Shown in pieces: positions 55,357-64,000 of a DNA stretch of 64,000 bases. Under the pieces are notes generated by a model. It did not search any database, was not told the origin of the DNA, and worked only from the letters and a program-made list of their open reading frames with translations. Numbering within the stretch: position 1 is the first letter of the stretch; every line of letters starts with the position of its first letter. The position numbers were made by a program, and so were the translations under genes. Source of the DNA: Ureibacillus endophyticus (GTDB lineage: Bacteria; Bacillota; Bacilli; Bacillales_A; Planococcaceae); assembly GCF_003628435.1 (NCBI RefSeq), contig NZ_RBZN01000003.1:1-64000 (forward strand), in the 5' to 3' direction.

Positions 55357-55539
55357 ATGAATGGAAAAAGAGCAGCACTATATCTCTTAGGGGTAATTCT
55401 CTTAGCTTGTATACTTGTGACAATTGCTATTCAAATTTTCTTTGCAACCTATGAACCGAAAAATCAAGGTGAAATGTCCTCCGCTGTACAAGTAAATGAT
55501 AGTTTCGAACATAGTACATTTTTGACGCTGAAAAAGTGA
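55357..55539 (+). CDS. Small membrane protein, 60 aa
   Basis: 60 residues with one hydrophobic helix (about 6-29; ALYLLGVILLACILVTIAIQ) and a polar, mildly acidic tail. AAGGGGA lies 8-9 bp before the ATG. Type II or single-pass topology; function unknown. Tightly coupled to the preceding gene. It could be an inner-membrane regulator or a conserved orphan; I cannot tell. Confidence 0.6.
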   Translation: MNGKRAALYLLGVILLACILVTIAIQIFFATYEPKNQGEMSSAVQVNDSFEHSTFLTLKK

Positions 55540-55540
55540 T

Positions 55541-55574
55541 GTGCAGAAAGGTAAGGTTTTCTGCACATTCTTTT
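55541..55574 (+). terminator. Terminator after the small membrane protein
   Basis: GTGCAGAAA pairs with TTTCTGCAC and is followed by a T-rich stretch. Confidence 0.8.
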
Positions 55575-55637
55575 CAATACTTATTAAATAAATGTTAATA
55601 ACTATTGCTCCTAAGGTAGTTGAACCATCCTCGGCGG

Positions 55638-55677
55638 AAAGGAGGCGTCTCAAAAATTCTTTTCAGACGCCTCCTTT
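55638..55677 (-). terminator. Terminator of the MMPL gene
   Basis: A perfect 13-bp stem AAAGGAGGCGTCT / AGACGCCTCCTTT just past the stop of the minus-strand MMPL gene. Confidence 0.8.
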
Positions 55678-55678
55678 A

Positions 55679-57790
55679 TTAGCGCTTATTTTTAACGAAA
55701 GGTAACCACCAATTCCAATCGCCAAGTAGTTTCATTAAACTAGGGACTAGCATTAAGCGGATGATGGTTGCATCAATTGCTACAGCGATGGCGATACCTA
55801 CCCCAATTTGTTTTACAGGTAGTACATCCGTAAAGGCAAACGCCCCTGTAATAACAATCATTATGAGCGCGGCTGATGTAATGATTTTACTTGTTGATAC
55901 AAGACCATCCACCGTAGCTTTGGTATTATCAAATCCCTTTTGATACTCTTCTTGAATTCGGGAAATTAAGAATACCTCGTAATCCATACTTAACCCAAAA
56001 ACTAAACAAAATACAATCACTGGTATGATTAATGCAATGGTACTTTTATCTAATCCTAAATGACCGTACTGGAATAAGTAAACTAAAATTCCAAAAGCAG
56101 AACCAAGGCCAATAATATTCATAAGGATTGCTTTAAGCGGTATTAATAGAGAACGGAAAGCAATCATTAAGATAATGAATGTTGTGATAAGGATAATTGT
56201 AACAGCAACGTAAATTTTATTTGAGATTTCATCAAAGATTTCTTGATTAAATTTTGGATGACCGGCAAGAGCAAAGTCTACACCAAGGTCTTCATCTTTC
56301 CATTTACGAACCCAATCTTGTGCTTCAGAGGATGTGCTTTCTGCATCTAATGTAATGGTTAAAAACATTTGATTTTCTTTTATAAAATTGTCTTTCACTG
56401 TATTTAATAACTCGGCTGTTTGAGGATTTTGTTGTGTTAACTGCCACATATCGACTGATTCGACTTGAGCAGTTGTAAAAATATCCTCCACTTTTGTAAC
56501 AAGTGGGTCATCAAGTAGCTTTTGTTGGATATCATAAATCAGGTTAAGTGCTTCTTCATCCTCCCATCCATCTTTTCTTTCGGCTAGGAGTATGATTGAA
56601 GCGTCCTTTCCATAATTAAAGGTTTCTTGCAATTGGTCATATGCTTGTCTTGATTCATAAGAGGTCGGTAGGGAATCTGCAGAAGGAATATTTAATTCCA
56701 TATCTCTTAAAGGAAGCATTCCGACAACAAGTATAATTAATGAAACAATGATAATTGCAACGGGATGTTTCATGACAAAACCAGCAAAAGTTCTCCAATA
56801 TGTACTAACAGGTTTTACTCGTAAAATTCGACCTTTATTTAAACGGTCTCCTAAAACAATCAGAAGGGAGGGGAGCAATGTTATTCCGGATAGAACAGCT
56901 AAGAAAACGGCAATCGTTCCACCTAATGCAATGTTTTGGAAAATTTCAACTTGAATCACTGCCATTGCACCTAAACCAATCATGACACAAACAGCTGAAA
57001 AGATGATGGACCGTCCTGCTGTTTGAATGGAAATTTGTACTGATTCTTCTATTGAAGAATGGGTACGTTCTTCACGATAACGATTAATAAACAATAAGGC
57101 AAAATCAATACTTAAGGCTAAGCCCAACATTGGAACAATATTTAAAATAAAAATTGATAAGTCGAATTGGTTACCTAACAAAGTAAGTATACCAAGGGAT
57201 GTAACAACACTTACTGCACCGATAATAATCGGCAATAAGGATGCAACAATTGTACCAAAGGCGAGGAGTAGTACAATAACTGCGATTGGTAATCCAATTG
57301 CTTCAGCACTTGCTAAATCTTTTTGACTCGCAACATTGATATCCTTTGATATGACAGGCTCACCAGTTATTGAAACTCCAAGTTCGCCATCTAATAGTTC
57401 TCTTATTTCATCGACTATTAAATTATAATCTTCTACTTCTTTCCCAAAATTTAAAATAGCATAAGAATACTCATCTTTATGTAATTGTGTATTATCAATA
57501 GGTGAAGTGATACTATGAATTTCTTTAACTTTCTTTAGATTTTTGAGTATTTCTTCTATCTCGGTATTGGTTTTGTCCTCAAATAAGACGATGATGGACT
57601 TTTCTGGAAGCTCAAAGGTTTCTGATAATTCATTCATGACTCTATTATGGTCGCCATCTACTGAAAATCCGTCACCTTCTAATTTTTTTGGTAACTGGAT
57701 TGCTAAAAAGGCAAATGTTACGAACAAAATTATCCAAATTGTGATAATTAATTTAACATGTTTTGTTATGAATTGAGAGAACGTCTGCAC
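55679..57790 (-). CDS. MMPL/RND-family membrane transporter (YdfJ-like)
   Basis: A 703-residue protein built as two similar halves. Each has one helix, an extracytoplasmic loop of about 120-150 residues, and five more helices. The first half carries IDFALLFINRYREE and the second MDYEVFLISRIQEEY, the paired charged motifs of the MMPL family that carry protons. Bacillus relatives (YdfJ) export lipids or membrane-active compounds; the cargo is unknown. GAAAGGCGG precedes the ATG. Monocistronic. Confidence 0.87.
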   Translation of the reverse strand: MQTFSQFITKHVKLIITIWIILFVTFAFLAIQLPKKLEGDGFSVDGDHNRVMNELSETFELPEKSIIVLFEDKTNTEIEEILKNLKKVKEIHSITSPIDNTQLHKDEYSYAILNFGKEVEDYNLIVDEIRELLDGELGVSITGEPVISKDINVASQKDLASAEAIGLPIAVIVLLLAFGTIVASLLPIIIGAVSVVTSLGILTLLGNQFDLSIFILNIVPMLGLALSIDFALLFINRYREERTHSSIEESVQISIQTAGRSIIFSAVCVMIGLGAMAVIQVEIFQNIALGGTIAVFLAVLSGITLLPSLLIVLGDRLNKGRILRVKPVSTYWRTFAGFVMKHPVAIIIVSLIILVVGMLPLRDMELNIPSADSLPTSYESRQAYDQLQETFNYGKDASIILLAERKDGWEDEEALNLIYDIQQKLLDDPLVTKVEDIFTTAQVESVDMWQLTQQNPQTAELLNTVKDNFIKENQMFLTITLDAESTSSEAQDWVRKWKDEDLGVDFALAGHPKFNQEIFDEISNKIYVAVTIILITTFIILMIAFRSLLIPLKAILMNIIGLGSAFGILVYLFQYGHLGLDKSTIALIIPVIVFCLVFGLSMDYEVFLISRIQEEYQKGFDNTKATVDGLVSTSKIITSAALIMIVITGAFAFTDVLPVKQIGVGIAIAVAIDATIIRLMLVPSLMKLLGDWNWWLPFVKNKR

Positions 57791-57829
57791 TTCTAAACCG
57801 CCTTTCTAAGAATGTTCAACCTATATAAA

Positions 57830-57858
57830 AATGCTAAACGAAAACATCGTTTAGCATT
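57830..57858 (-). terminator. Terminator of the pit-DUF47 operon
   Basis: AATGCTAAACG pairs with CGTTTAGCATT; on the minus strand it is followed by TTTTTATA. Confidence 0.8.
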
Positions 57859-57865
57859 CATTATA

Positions 57866-58882
57866 CTAGAAAAAGATAGATAAAATGGTGTAAATAATTC
57901 CAGCCATTATTGCAGAAATCGGCATTGTAATTAACCAAGTGATAACAATCTTACGAGCAACTCCCCATTTAACCCCTTTTACACGTTGAGCTGATCCTAC
58001 ACCCATAATCGAAGAAGAAATAACATGAGTTGTAGAAACAGGTAGATGGACAAGTGTTGCACCAAAGATGATAGATGCTGAGGCTAAATCAGCTGCCGCT
58101 CCGTTAACTGGGCGGATTTTCATAATTTTCCCACCAACAGTTTTAATGATTTTATATCCTCCGATGGAAGTACCAAGACCCATTGCAATGGCACAGGCTA
58201 AACGAACCCATGCTTGTACTTCATCTGTAGTTTGTAGTCCAGATGCAATTAACGCCATTGTGATAATTCCCATCGCTTTTTGGGCATCATTTGTACCGTG
58301 TGTAAAGGATTGGATGGCAGCGGTAAAGATTTGTAATGTTCTAAAGCCTTTATTTGTTCGATATAAATTTAAATTCTTAAACAAAATCTTAAAGAGGGAC
58401 ATAACGATAAAACCAGCCCCGAATGCGATAAATGGTGATGCGACTAAACCGATTAAAATACTTGTAAAGCCGTTGTAGTTTAAAATATTAAATCCTGCTG
58501 CTGCAATAGCTGCACCTGCAATTGACCCGATTAATGTATGGGATGAACTTGATGGAATTCCAAAATACCAAGTTAGTAAATTCCAAGTAATTGCAGATAT
58601 TAATGCAGCTAAAATAACGACAGATCCTGTAGTATCGTCAGCTGTTGCATTTAAAGAAAAGGGATCTACGATATCTTTAGCAATTGCTTTTGCTACACCA
58701 ACAAATGTAATCGCTCCGACGAAATTCATAATAGCGGCCATCATGACAGCAACACGAGGTGGTAAAGCACGTGTAGAGACAGACGTAGCGATGGCATTAG
58801 CCGTATCATGGAAACCGTTAATAAAGTCGAATCCTAAAGCGAAAATTACAATTAATATTGTAATAATTAATATAGTATCCAT
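57866..58882 (-). CDS. pit: Inorganic phosphate transporter, PiT family
   Basis: A 338-residue transporter with two repeats of the PiT signature: GFDFINGFHDTANAIATSVS near the start and FTHGTNDAQKAMGIITMALI in the second half, plus GIPSSSSHTLIGSIAGAAI. It takes up phosphate as a metal-phosphate complex with a proton or sodium. It follows the DUF47 gene by 19 bp, so the pair is one operon. Confidence 0.9.
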   Translation of the reverse strand: MDTILIITILIVIFALGFDFINGFHDTANAIATSVSTRALPPRVAVMMAAIMNFVGAITFVGVAKAIAKDIVDPFSLNATADDTTGSVVILAALISAITWNLLTWYFGIPSSSSHTLIGSIAGAAIAAAGFNILNYNGFTSILIGLVASPFIAFGAGFIVMSLFKILFKNLNLYRTNKGFRTLQIFTAAIQSFTHGTNDAQKAMGIITMALIASGLQTTDEVQAWVRLACAIAMGLGTSIGGYKIIKTVGGKIMKIRPVNGAAADLASASIIFGATLVHLPVSTTHVISSSIMGVGSAQRVKGVKWGVARKIVITWLITMPISAIMAGIIYTILSIFF

Positions 58883-58901
58883 TTTTTAAAATCTCCTGAT
58901 T

Positions 58902-59522
58902 CTAAGCATTACGCATAATAATTGTTTCTAAAGTGTTGGCTACGTCTTGACATGAATCAGCAATTTCTTCAAGTTGATCGTAAATGTCTCTCATTTTAAT
59001 TAAACGTATAGGATCTTTTTCATTTAAGAATAATTGTTTAATGGATGAACGAGAGATTTCATCACATTCGCGCTCATAATCTTTAATAAGAATGATGTGT
59101 TTACGCATTGCAATTAAATCTTTTTTATTTAAAAGGTCAGTTGCAGATACGATTTCATCAGCACTTTTTGAAATGTAATCTAAGAATTTATTCATCGATT
59201 CATCAAGGTCGATAAAAGAGAACATTTCAAAGTGTGCAAAACAGTGTTCTGCCCCATCTAGTACATCGTCCATTTTATTAGCTAAGGCTAAAATATCTTC
59301 ACGTTCAATTGGTGTCATGAATGATTTGTTTAACATAACAATTAGTTCGTGAATTAATTTATCGCCATCAGTTTCATATTTTTTCATCTTTATACTCAGT
59401 TCTTTTAAATCAGCAATTGATTCGATCCGGTAATCTCTAGCAAAATGTACAGCTTCTCTCATGTTTTCTGCAATTTTATGTAGAGATAAGAAAAATGGAT
59501 CTGGTTTTTTTGAACTAAACAT
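58902..59522 (-). CDS. DUF47/PhoU-like Pit accessory protein (YkaA type)
   Basis: A 206-residue all-helical protein of the PhoU-related DUF47 family: SLHKIAENMREAVHFARDYR at the start, then REDILALANKMDDVLDGAEH and DYERECDEISRSSIKQLF with the Glu/Asp pattern that binds metal clusters in PhoU. It is the usual partner of PiT transporters and is thought to control phosphate flux. AGGGGGCAA precedes ATG 59522, which rules out the longer frame. Confidence 0.87.
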   Translation of the reverse strand: MFSSKKPDPFFLSLHKIAENMREAVHFARDYRIESIADLKELSIKMKKYETDGDKLIHELIVMLNKSFMTPIEREDILALANKMDDVLDGAEHCFAHFEMFSFIDLDESMNKFLDYISKSADEIVSATDLLNKKDLIAMRKHIILIKDYERECDEISRSSIKQLFLNEKDPIRLIKMRDIYDQLEEIADSCQDVANTLETIIMRNA

Positions 59523-59687
59523 ATTGGTATTGCCCCCTGATATACGGATAAATTTATTGTGAAAATAAAACCTAGACAATCATAACAAAATATTTATAAA
59601 ATCTACACACAAAGTGCATTAGTTTTTACAAAATTTACATTGCTGTAATATTTATTTCGACATTTTTTGCTAAAGGAAATAAAAAAA

Positions 59688-59728
59688 GCAAGTTATTAAA
59701 AAGGGTTGACCCTAACTAATATACTTGC
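59688..59728 (-). terminator. Terminator of the methyltransferase gene
   Basis: GCAAGTTATTA pairs imperfectly with TAATATACTTGC around an AGGGTTGACCCT inner stem; on the minus strand a run of T follows. Confidence 0.7.
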
Positions 59729-59766
59729 CTAATGTATGAAAATTATAAGAGATACTAACTTGCATA

Positions 59767-60927
59767 TTATAGGTAATCTTTTAATTCATTTTGTAAAAAT
59801 GGTTTAGCTGATAAAAATTGTACAAATGCATCATAATTTTTTCGTTGTTCAATAGAAGGTTGTTTCCCTGTGTAATATGCACGGATTAATATGTTTTTAG
59901 GTGTATGTTCAATATCAATAAACTCTAATATTTGCGTATCGTATCCAACTAGCGATAATAGTTCAGCTCGTATTGAATCAGTTGCAAGAGATGCAAATCG
60001 CTCTTTTATCAATCCATGTTGCGTCATAACTTCAAGCGCTGGAGAATTTAATTGTCTGTTCAATTCATGTTGGCAACAAGGAACACTTAAAATTACCTTA
60101 GCGCCCCATTTCACAGCACGAGCTAATGCCATATCCGTTGCAACGTCACATGCATGTAAAGTAACGACCATGTCTACTGCAGTTTCATCATTATAATCGT
60201 TAATATCCCCAACTAGAAATTCTAAATCTTCATATTGCAAATCTTGAGCAATGCGATTACATTCCTCTATGACTTCCTTCTTTAAATCCAAACCAGTTAC
60301 TTTAATATTTAATCCTTTTTCTATTTTTAAATAATGGTATAGTGCAAAGGTTAGGTAAGACTTACCAGAGCCAAAATCAATAATTCGGATTTGACGATTT
60401 TTAGGTAAGTAAGATAAAGAATCATCTATAAATTCTACGAAACGATTGATTTGTCGGAATTTATCGTACTTTTGCTTTTTTACTTTGCCTTCTTCTGTTT
60501 GAACGCCAAGACGTATAAGGAATGGATAAGGTGTTGTGTCATCTAATAAATATTGTTTTTTTCGATTATGAGATAAATTTAATTGTTTTGGGGATGTGGA
60601 TTTCTCTGTTTTCCAAAGTACTTTATTTTTTTTCGATAATTGAATTTGAATCGTCTCATCAATGAATTGAACATGGATTTGTCGGAAGTCTTGTAATATT
60701 ATTTCAAGTTTATTTGGAAATTCTTGTAATATAATGTTCTCGTGTTTTAAAATGCGCTCATATTGATATTCAATTTGTATATGGTAAACGCCTTTTAATT
60801 CAACTGGTTTAAGTTTAATTCGTTTAATATCATTCGATTTTTGTCTAGGTTGACTGACAGTGGCTGATACTAGCTTCTTTGATAGTATTCGGTTTAATAA
60901 CTCTTCTTTCATGTTAACGTATTCCAT
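59767..60927 (-). CDS. Class I SAM-dependent methyltransferase (METTL25-like domain)
   Basis: A 386-residue enzyme. An N-terminal part of about 150 residues without known domain is followed by a Rossmann domain with IIDFGSGKSYLTFALYHYL (SAM loop), VTGLDLKKEVIEEC, and VTLHACDVATDMALARAV, then SVPCCQHELN. This is the Methyltransf_32 type also found in eukaryotic METTL25 and GSTCD. The substrate is unknown; the PCCQ motif suggests nucleic acid or protein rather than a small molecule, but this is a guess. AAAGGCGG precedes ATG 60927. Confidence 0.78.
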   Translation of the reverse strand: MEYVNMKEELLNRILSKKLVSATVSQPRQKSNDIKRIKLKPVELKGVYHIQIEYQYERILKHENIILQEFPNKLEIILQDFRQIHVQFIDETIQIQLSKKNKVLWKTEKSTSPKQLNLSHNRKKQYLLDDTTPYPFLIRLGVQTEEGKVKKQKYDKFRQINRFVEFIDDSLSYLPKNRQIRIIDFGSGKSYLTFALYHYLKIEKGLNIKVTGLDLKKEVIEECNRIAQDLQYEDLEFLVGDINDYNDETAVDMVVTLHACDVATDMALARAVKWGAKVILSVPCCQHELNRQLNSPALEVMTQHGLIKERFASLATDSIRAELLSLVGYDTQILEFIDIEHTPKNILIRAYYTGKQPSIEQRKNYDAFVQFLSAKPFLQNELKDYL

Positions 60928-61181
60928 AGTAAACCGCCTTTTTCTACTTTTATGCAAATAGTTTATCATACCGAAAAAATATAGTGGTAATAACTTGAGT
61001 TATTGAGTTTTTTGACTATTTAGATTAGTATTACTATATAGAAAATAATTTTAGAGAAAATTTTTGAATACTTTGTGACAAAAGTATGATAAATTATAAT
61101 CAAATGATATGGTGTGCGAAAAATTCTGCTTTAAACACTATATCATCTATTATAGAACGCTTACATCTAGGGGGATGCGAA

Positions 61182-62669
61182 ATGTCAGATTATAGTTTTC
61201 AACTTTTAGCGATTGTTATTTATATGCTCGCTATGATAGGGATTGGATGGTTTGCATATAAAAGAACAACAAATTTAAACGACTACATGTTAGGTGGTCG
61301 TGATTTAGGACCAGCTGTTACAGCATTAAGTGCTGGGGCTGCAGATATGTCCGGTTGGTTATTAATGGGGCTACCTGGGGCAATTTATGCAGCAGGTTTA
61401 GTTGAAGCATGGATTGCAATCGGTTTAACTGTAGGGGCGTGGCTTAACTGGTTGCTCGTTGCACCACGTTTACGTGTATATACTCAAGTTTCTAAAAACT
61501 CAATTACAATCCCGAGTTTCTTAGATAACCGCTTAAGAGACAATACAAAATTAATTCGTATTCTATCTGGTATTGTCATTTTAGTATTCTTTACTTTCTA
61601 TGTATCTTCTGGAATGGTATCTGGCGGTAAGTTCTTCCAAAGTTCATTTGGTTTTGATTATCATACAGGTTTATTATTAGTAGCTGTTGTAACGGTAGGA
61701 TATACATTATTTGGTGGATTCTTAGCTGTTAGTTATACAGACTTTTTACAAGGTTTAATCATGTTCTTAGCCCTAGTGTTAGTGCCGATTATTGGTATTT
61801 TCTTTACTGGTGGTATTGGAGAAACAATTGACTCAATTAAATCTGTGAGCCCAGAGCATTTTAGTTTATTTGCTTCAACAGCAACTGCTGCGGGTGTGAT
61901 TTCATCTGTTGCTTGGGGACTAGGGTACTTTGGACAACCTCACATTATTGTTCGTTTCATGGCGATTAAATCTGTTAAAGAAACTAAGCAAGCTCGTCGT
62001 ATTGGTATTGGTTGGATGATTTTAAGTTTAGTTGGTGCAATGGGTACTGCATTAGTTGGTCTTGCTTACTTCCAACAATCCGGTCAAACAATTGACGATC
62101 CAGAAACAATCTTTATTGTAATGGGACAAATTCTATTCCATCCGTTTATTGCGGGGATTATGTTAGCAGCCATTTTAGCGGCTATTATGAGTACTATTTC
62201 TTCTCAATTAATCGTTACTTCATCTGCATTGATTGAAGATATGTATAAAGCGTTATTTAAGAAAGATGCATCTGATAAACATTATGTATTTGCTGGTCGT
62301 ATTGCGGTATTAGTGGTAGCTGTAATTGCAGCAATTTTAGGTTGGAACCCAAATAGTTCAATTTTAGATTTAGTTGGTTTTGCATGGGCTGGATTTGGTG
62401 CTGCATTTGGACCTACAATTCTACTTGCTTTATATTGGAGAAAGTTAACGAATATCGGAGCGCTAGCTGGTATGTTAGCTGGTGCAGTTGTTGCTTTCGT
62501 TTGGGGACAAAGTGATGCATTATCAGGGATGATTTATGAAATTGTTCCAGGTTTCATTATTAACTTAGTAATCACTGTAATCGTAAGTTTAATTACATTC
62601 AAACCAAATAAAGAAATTGAAGCAGAATTTAATGAAACATTAAATCTTCTACAATCAGAAAAGAAATAA
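61182..62669 (+). CDS. putP: Sodium/proline symporter PutP
   Basis: A 495-residue sodium:solute symporter of 13 helices. GRDLGPAVTALSAGAADMSG near residues 37-56 carries the sodium-site residues, WLLMGLPGAIYAAGLVEAWI is the PutP-specific stretch, and VSSGMVSGGKFFQSSFG plus SSQLIVTSSALIEDMYK follow. It imports proline as nutrient or osmolyte. ATG 61182 is preceded by AGGGGGATGCG; an upstream ATG at 61086 would add 32 residues without a site. No put catabolic genes are adjacent. Confidence 0.9.
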   Translation: MSDYSFQLLAIVIYMLAMIGIGWFAYKRTTNLNDYMLGGRDLGPAVTALSAGAADMSGWLLMGLPGAIYAAGLVEAWIAIGLTVGAWLNWLLVAPRLRVYTQVSKNSITIPSFLDNRLRDNTKLIRILSGIVILVFFTFYVSSGMVSGGKFFQSSFGFDYHTGLLLVAVVTVGYTLFGGFLAVSYTDFLQGLIMFLALVLVPIIGIFFTGGIGETIDSIKSVSPEHFSLFASTATAAGVISSVAWGLGYFGQPHIIVRFMAIKSVKETKQARRIGIGWMILSLVGAMGTALVGLAYFQQSGQTIDDPETIFIVMGQILFHPFIAGIMLAAILAAIMSTISSQLIVTSSALIEDMYKALFKKDASDKHYVFAGRIAVLVVAVIAAILGWNPNSSILDLVGFAWAGFGAAFGPTILLALYWRKLTNIGALAGMLAGAVVAFVWGQSDALSGMIYEIVPGFIINLVITVIVSLITFKPNKEIEAEFNETLNLLQSEKK

Positions 62670-62679
62670 ATAGGATTAT

Positions 62680-62718
62680 AGACTCTTAAAGCATTTTGTT
62701 TTAAGGGTCTTTATTTTT
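62680..62718 (+). terminator. Terminator of putP
   Basis: AGACTCTTAAA pairs with TTTTAAGGGTCT and is followed by TTATTTTTATTT. Confidence 0.75.
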
Positions 62719-62785
62719 ATTTGTAAGGATATAATATATGGTACGATATTTTAAATGGACCCTATAAACGAGGGAGGAATTATAT

Positions 62786-64000
62786 TTGAGCAATATGAAA
62801 GAAGTCGAAGTAATTACTGAAAGAGCAATTTTAGTAGGAGTAAACCTAGGTAGCGATCCTAACTTTGATTATTCCATGGAAGAATTAGCGAATTTAGCTG
62901 AGGCTTTGGAAGTTGAAGTTGTTGGGCAGGTCACGCAAAATTTAGAACGTGTAAATCCTTCCCATTATGTAGGCACAGGGAAAATAGAAGAAATTAAAAA
63001 CTATATAGATGAAATTGATGCGAATCTCGTTATTTTCAATGATGAATTATCGCCTTCTCAAATTCGAAATTTAGAACATGATTTAGAATGCAAAGTCATT
63101 GATCGTACAATGCTAATATTAGATATTTTTGACCGACGTGCTAATACACGTGAGGCTAAGATGCAAGTAGAATTAGCTCAATTACAATACATGTTGCCGC
63201 GCTTGGTTGGCTTACATGCTTCTCTTTCTCGTCAAGGCGGTGGCACTGGTGGAGGATTTAGAAACCGTGGTGCTGGGGAAACAAAATTAGAATTAGATCG
63301 CCGAAAAATTGAAGATCAAATTGCAAGACTACGAAAAGAGTTAGAGTATGTAAAAGAACAACGGGAGACGCAACGGAAAAGAAGAATTAAAAATGAACTA
63401 CCTGTTGTGTCTCTTGTTGGTTATACAAATGCAGGGAAATCGACTATTATGAACAGTATCTTACGGAAAATTGGACAAGAAGAAAATAAAAAAGTGTTTG
63501 AAAAGAACATGCTTTTTGCAACGTTGGATACTTCAGTTCGAAATATTGAGTTGGCTGATAAAAAAAGCTTCCTACTAACTGATACAGTAGGTTTTGTTAG
63601 TAAATTACCCCACCATTTAGTAAAGGCATTCCGTTCCACTCTTGAAGAAGCAAAAAATGCAGATCTTTTACTTCATGTTGTAGATGTATCTAATGAACAA
63701 TATCGTTTTATGATGGATGTTACGAATAAGACATTGGCAGATATTGAAATTGAAGGGATTCCTACAATATATATCTACAATAAGTCGGACTTAGCAAACG
63801 TAAAATATCCATTAGTAAGCGGAGACAATATTTGGTTATCTGCTAAAGAAGATGAGGGATTAGATGAATTAATTGAAATGATTCGTCAGCATATTTTTTC
63901 TAATTATGTTACTTGCGATATGCTCATCCCATTTGATAAAGGAGATATCGTCTCGTATTTAAATGGAAATGCATTAGTGAAAGCTACAGAATATGAGGAA
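62786..64000 (+). CDS. hflX: GTPase HflX (5' part; runs off the window)
   Basis: The first 405 codons of HflX, open to the end of the window. The N-terminal HflX domain reads NPSHYVGTGKIEEIKNYIDE, VIFNDELSPSQIRNLEHDL and DRRANTREAKMQVELAQLQY, then the glycine-rich GGGTGGGFRNRGAGETKLEL. The GTPase core has G1 GYTNAGKST, G3 DTVGFVSKLPHHLV and G4 NKSD. HflX binds the 50S subunit and splits stalled ribosomes after heat or antibiotic stress. TTG 62786 is 8 bp after GGAGG; an ATG at 62795 is too far away. Part of the C-terminal domain lies beyond the window. Confidence 0.93.
   Translation, partial: MSNMKEVEVITERAILVGVNLGSDPNFDYSMEELANLAEALEVEVVGQVTQNLERVNPSHYVGTGKIEEIKNYIDEIDANLVIFNDELSPSQIRNLEHDLECKVIDRTMLILDIFDRRANTREAKMQVELAQLQYMLPRLVGLHASLSRQGGGTGGGFRNRGAGETKLELDRRKIEDQIARLRKELEYVKEQRETQRKRRIKNELPVVSLVGYTNAGKSTIMNSILRKIGQEENKKVFEKNMLFATLDTSVRNIELADKKSFLLTDTVGFVSKLPHHLVKAFRSTLEEAKNADLLLHVVDVSNEQYRFMMDVTNKTLADIEIEGIPTIYIYNKSDLANVKYPLVSGDNIWLSAKEDEGLDELIEMIRQHIFSNYVTCDMLIPFDKGDIVSYLNGNALVKATEYEE

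Noticed and set aside
1-64000. CRISPR arrays, tRNA or rRNA genes, prophage or transposase genes
   Set aside because: Looked for on both strands; no spaced direct repeats, cloverleaf-like genes with CCA ends, or recombinase motifs were found.

Overview
The window is low-GC Firmicutes DNA (AT-rich intergenic regions, GGAGG-type ribosome binding sites, frequent TTG/GTG starts, hairpin plus T-run terminators). A complete GerA-type germinant receptor operon, two YpzG-like small genes and the general gene content point to an aerobic, motile, endospore-forming Bacillaceae/Planococcaceae species. A relative of Lysinibacillus, Solibacillus or Ureibacillus is my guess; nothing seen fixes the genus.

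Layout. 0.1-4 kb: an MFS efflux pump, a 6S RNA gene, a decayed uppP fragment, a rhodanese, YunC (DUF1805) and a CcdA/DsbD-like membrane protein. 4-10 kb: a membrane chemoreceptor, a tandem pair of YpzG-like mini-genes each with its own terminator, a permuted papain-like protein, a CYP152-type peroxygenase P450, an intact DinB-fold protein and a frameshifted YfiT-like one. 10-16.7 kb: the gerKA-KB-KC-like operon, a long structured hairpin before a small HTH gene, a FusB-type EF-G-binding protein and a TSUP exporter. 17-28.7 kb: two complete tandem oppABCDF operons, each preceded by CodY-like boxes and sharing a near-identical 281-bp patch inside oppD. 28.9-36.6 kb: DedA, an Fsr-like MFS pump, a type II NADH dehydrogenase with a DUF1641 partner, a type III polyketide synthase with its methyltransferase (bpsA-bpsB-like), a zinc-ribbon protein and a TipA-like MerR regulator. 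36.7-40.7 kb: a BusR-like GntR/RCK_C regulator next to the glycine-betaine ABC transporter opuAA-AB-AC, with a perfect 10-bp inverted repeat on the opuA promoter. 40.7-50 kb: regulators (XRE, AraC-GyrI), a soluble chemoreceptor, a divergent NERD protein, an OFA-type MFS protein, the run rlmA-plsC-GNAT-LMW phosphatase, and a YeeI/YebC-type protein. 50-64 kb: a Cache chemoreceptor, M3 oligoendopeptidase, AI-2E-family permease, MMPL transporter, pit plus DUF47 phosphate module, a class I methyltransferase, putP, and the first 405 codons of hflX running off the end.

How it fits together. Peptide use dominates: two Opp importers, an M3 oligopeptidase and PutP, probably under CodY. Osmoadaptation is covered by OpuA, probably under c-di-AMP control through BusR, and by PutP if proline is used as an osmolyte. 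No tRNA, rRNA, CRISPR array, transposase or prophage was seen. The window reads as ordinary chromosome with several small non-coding elements that protein annotation would miss: the 6S RNA, the hairpin at 14509-14596, a MITE-like repeat pair and the opuA operator.
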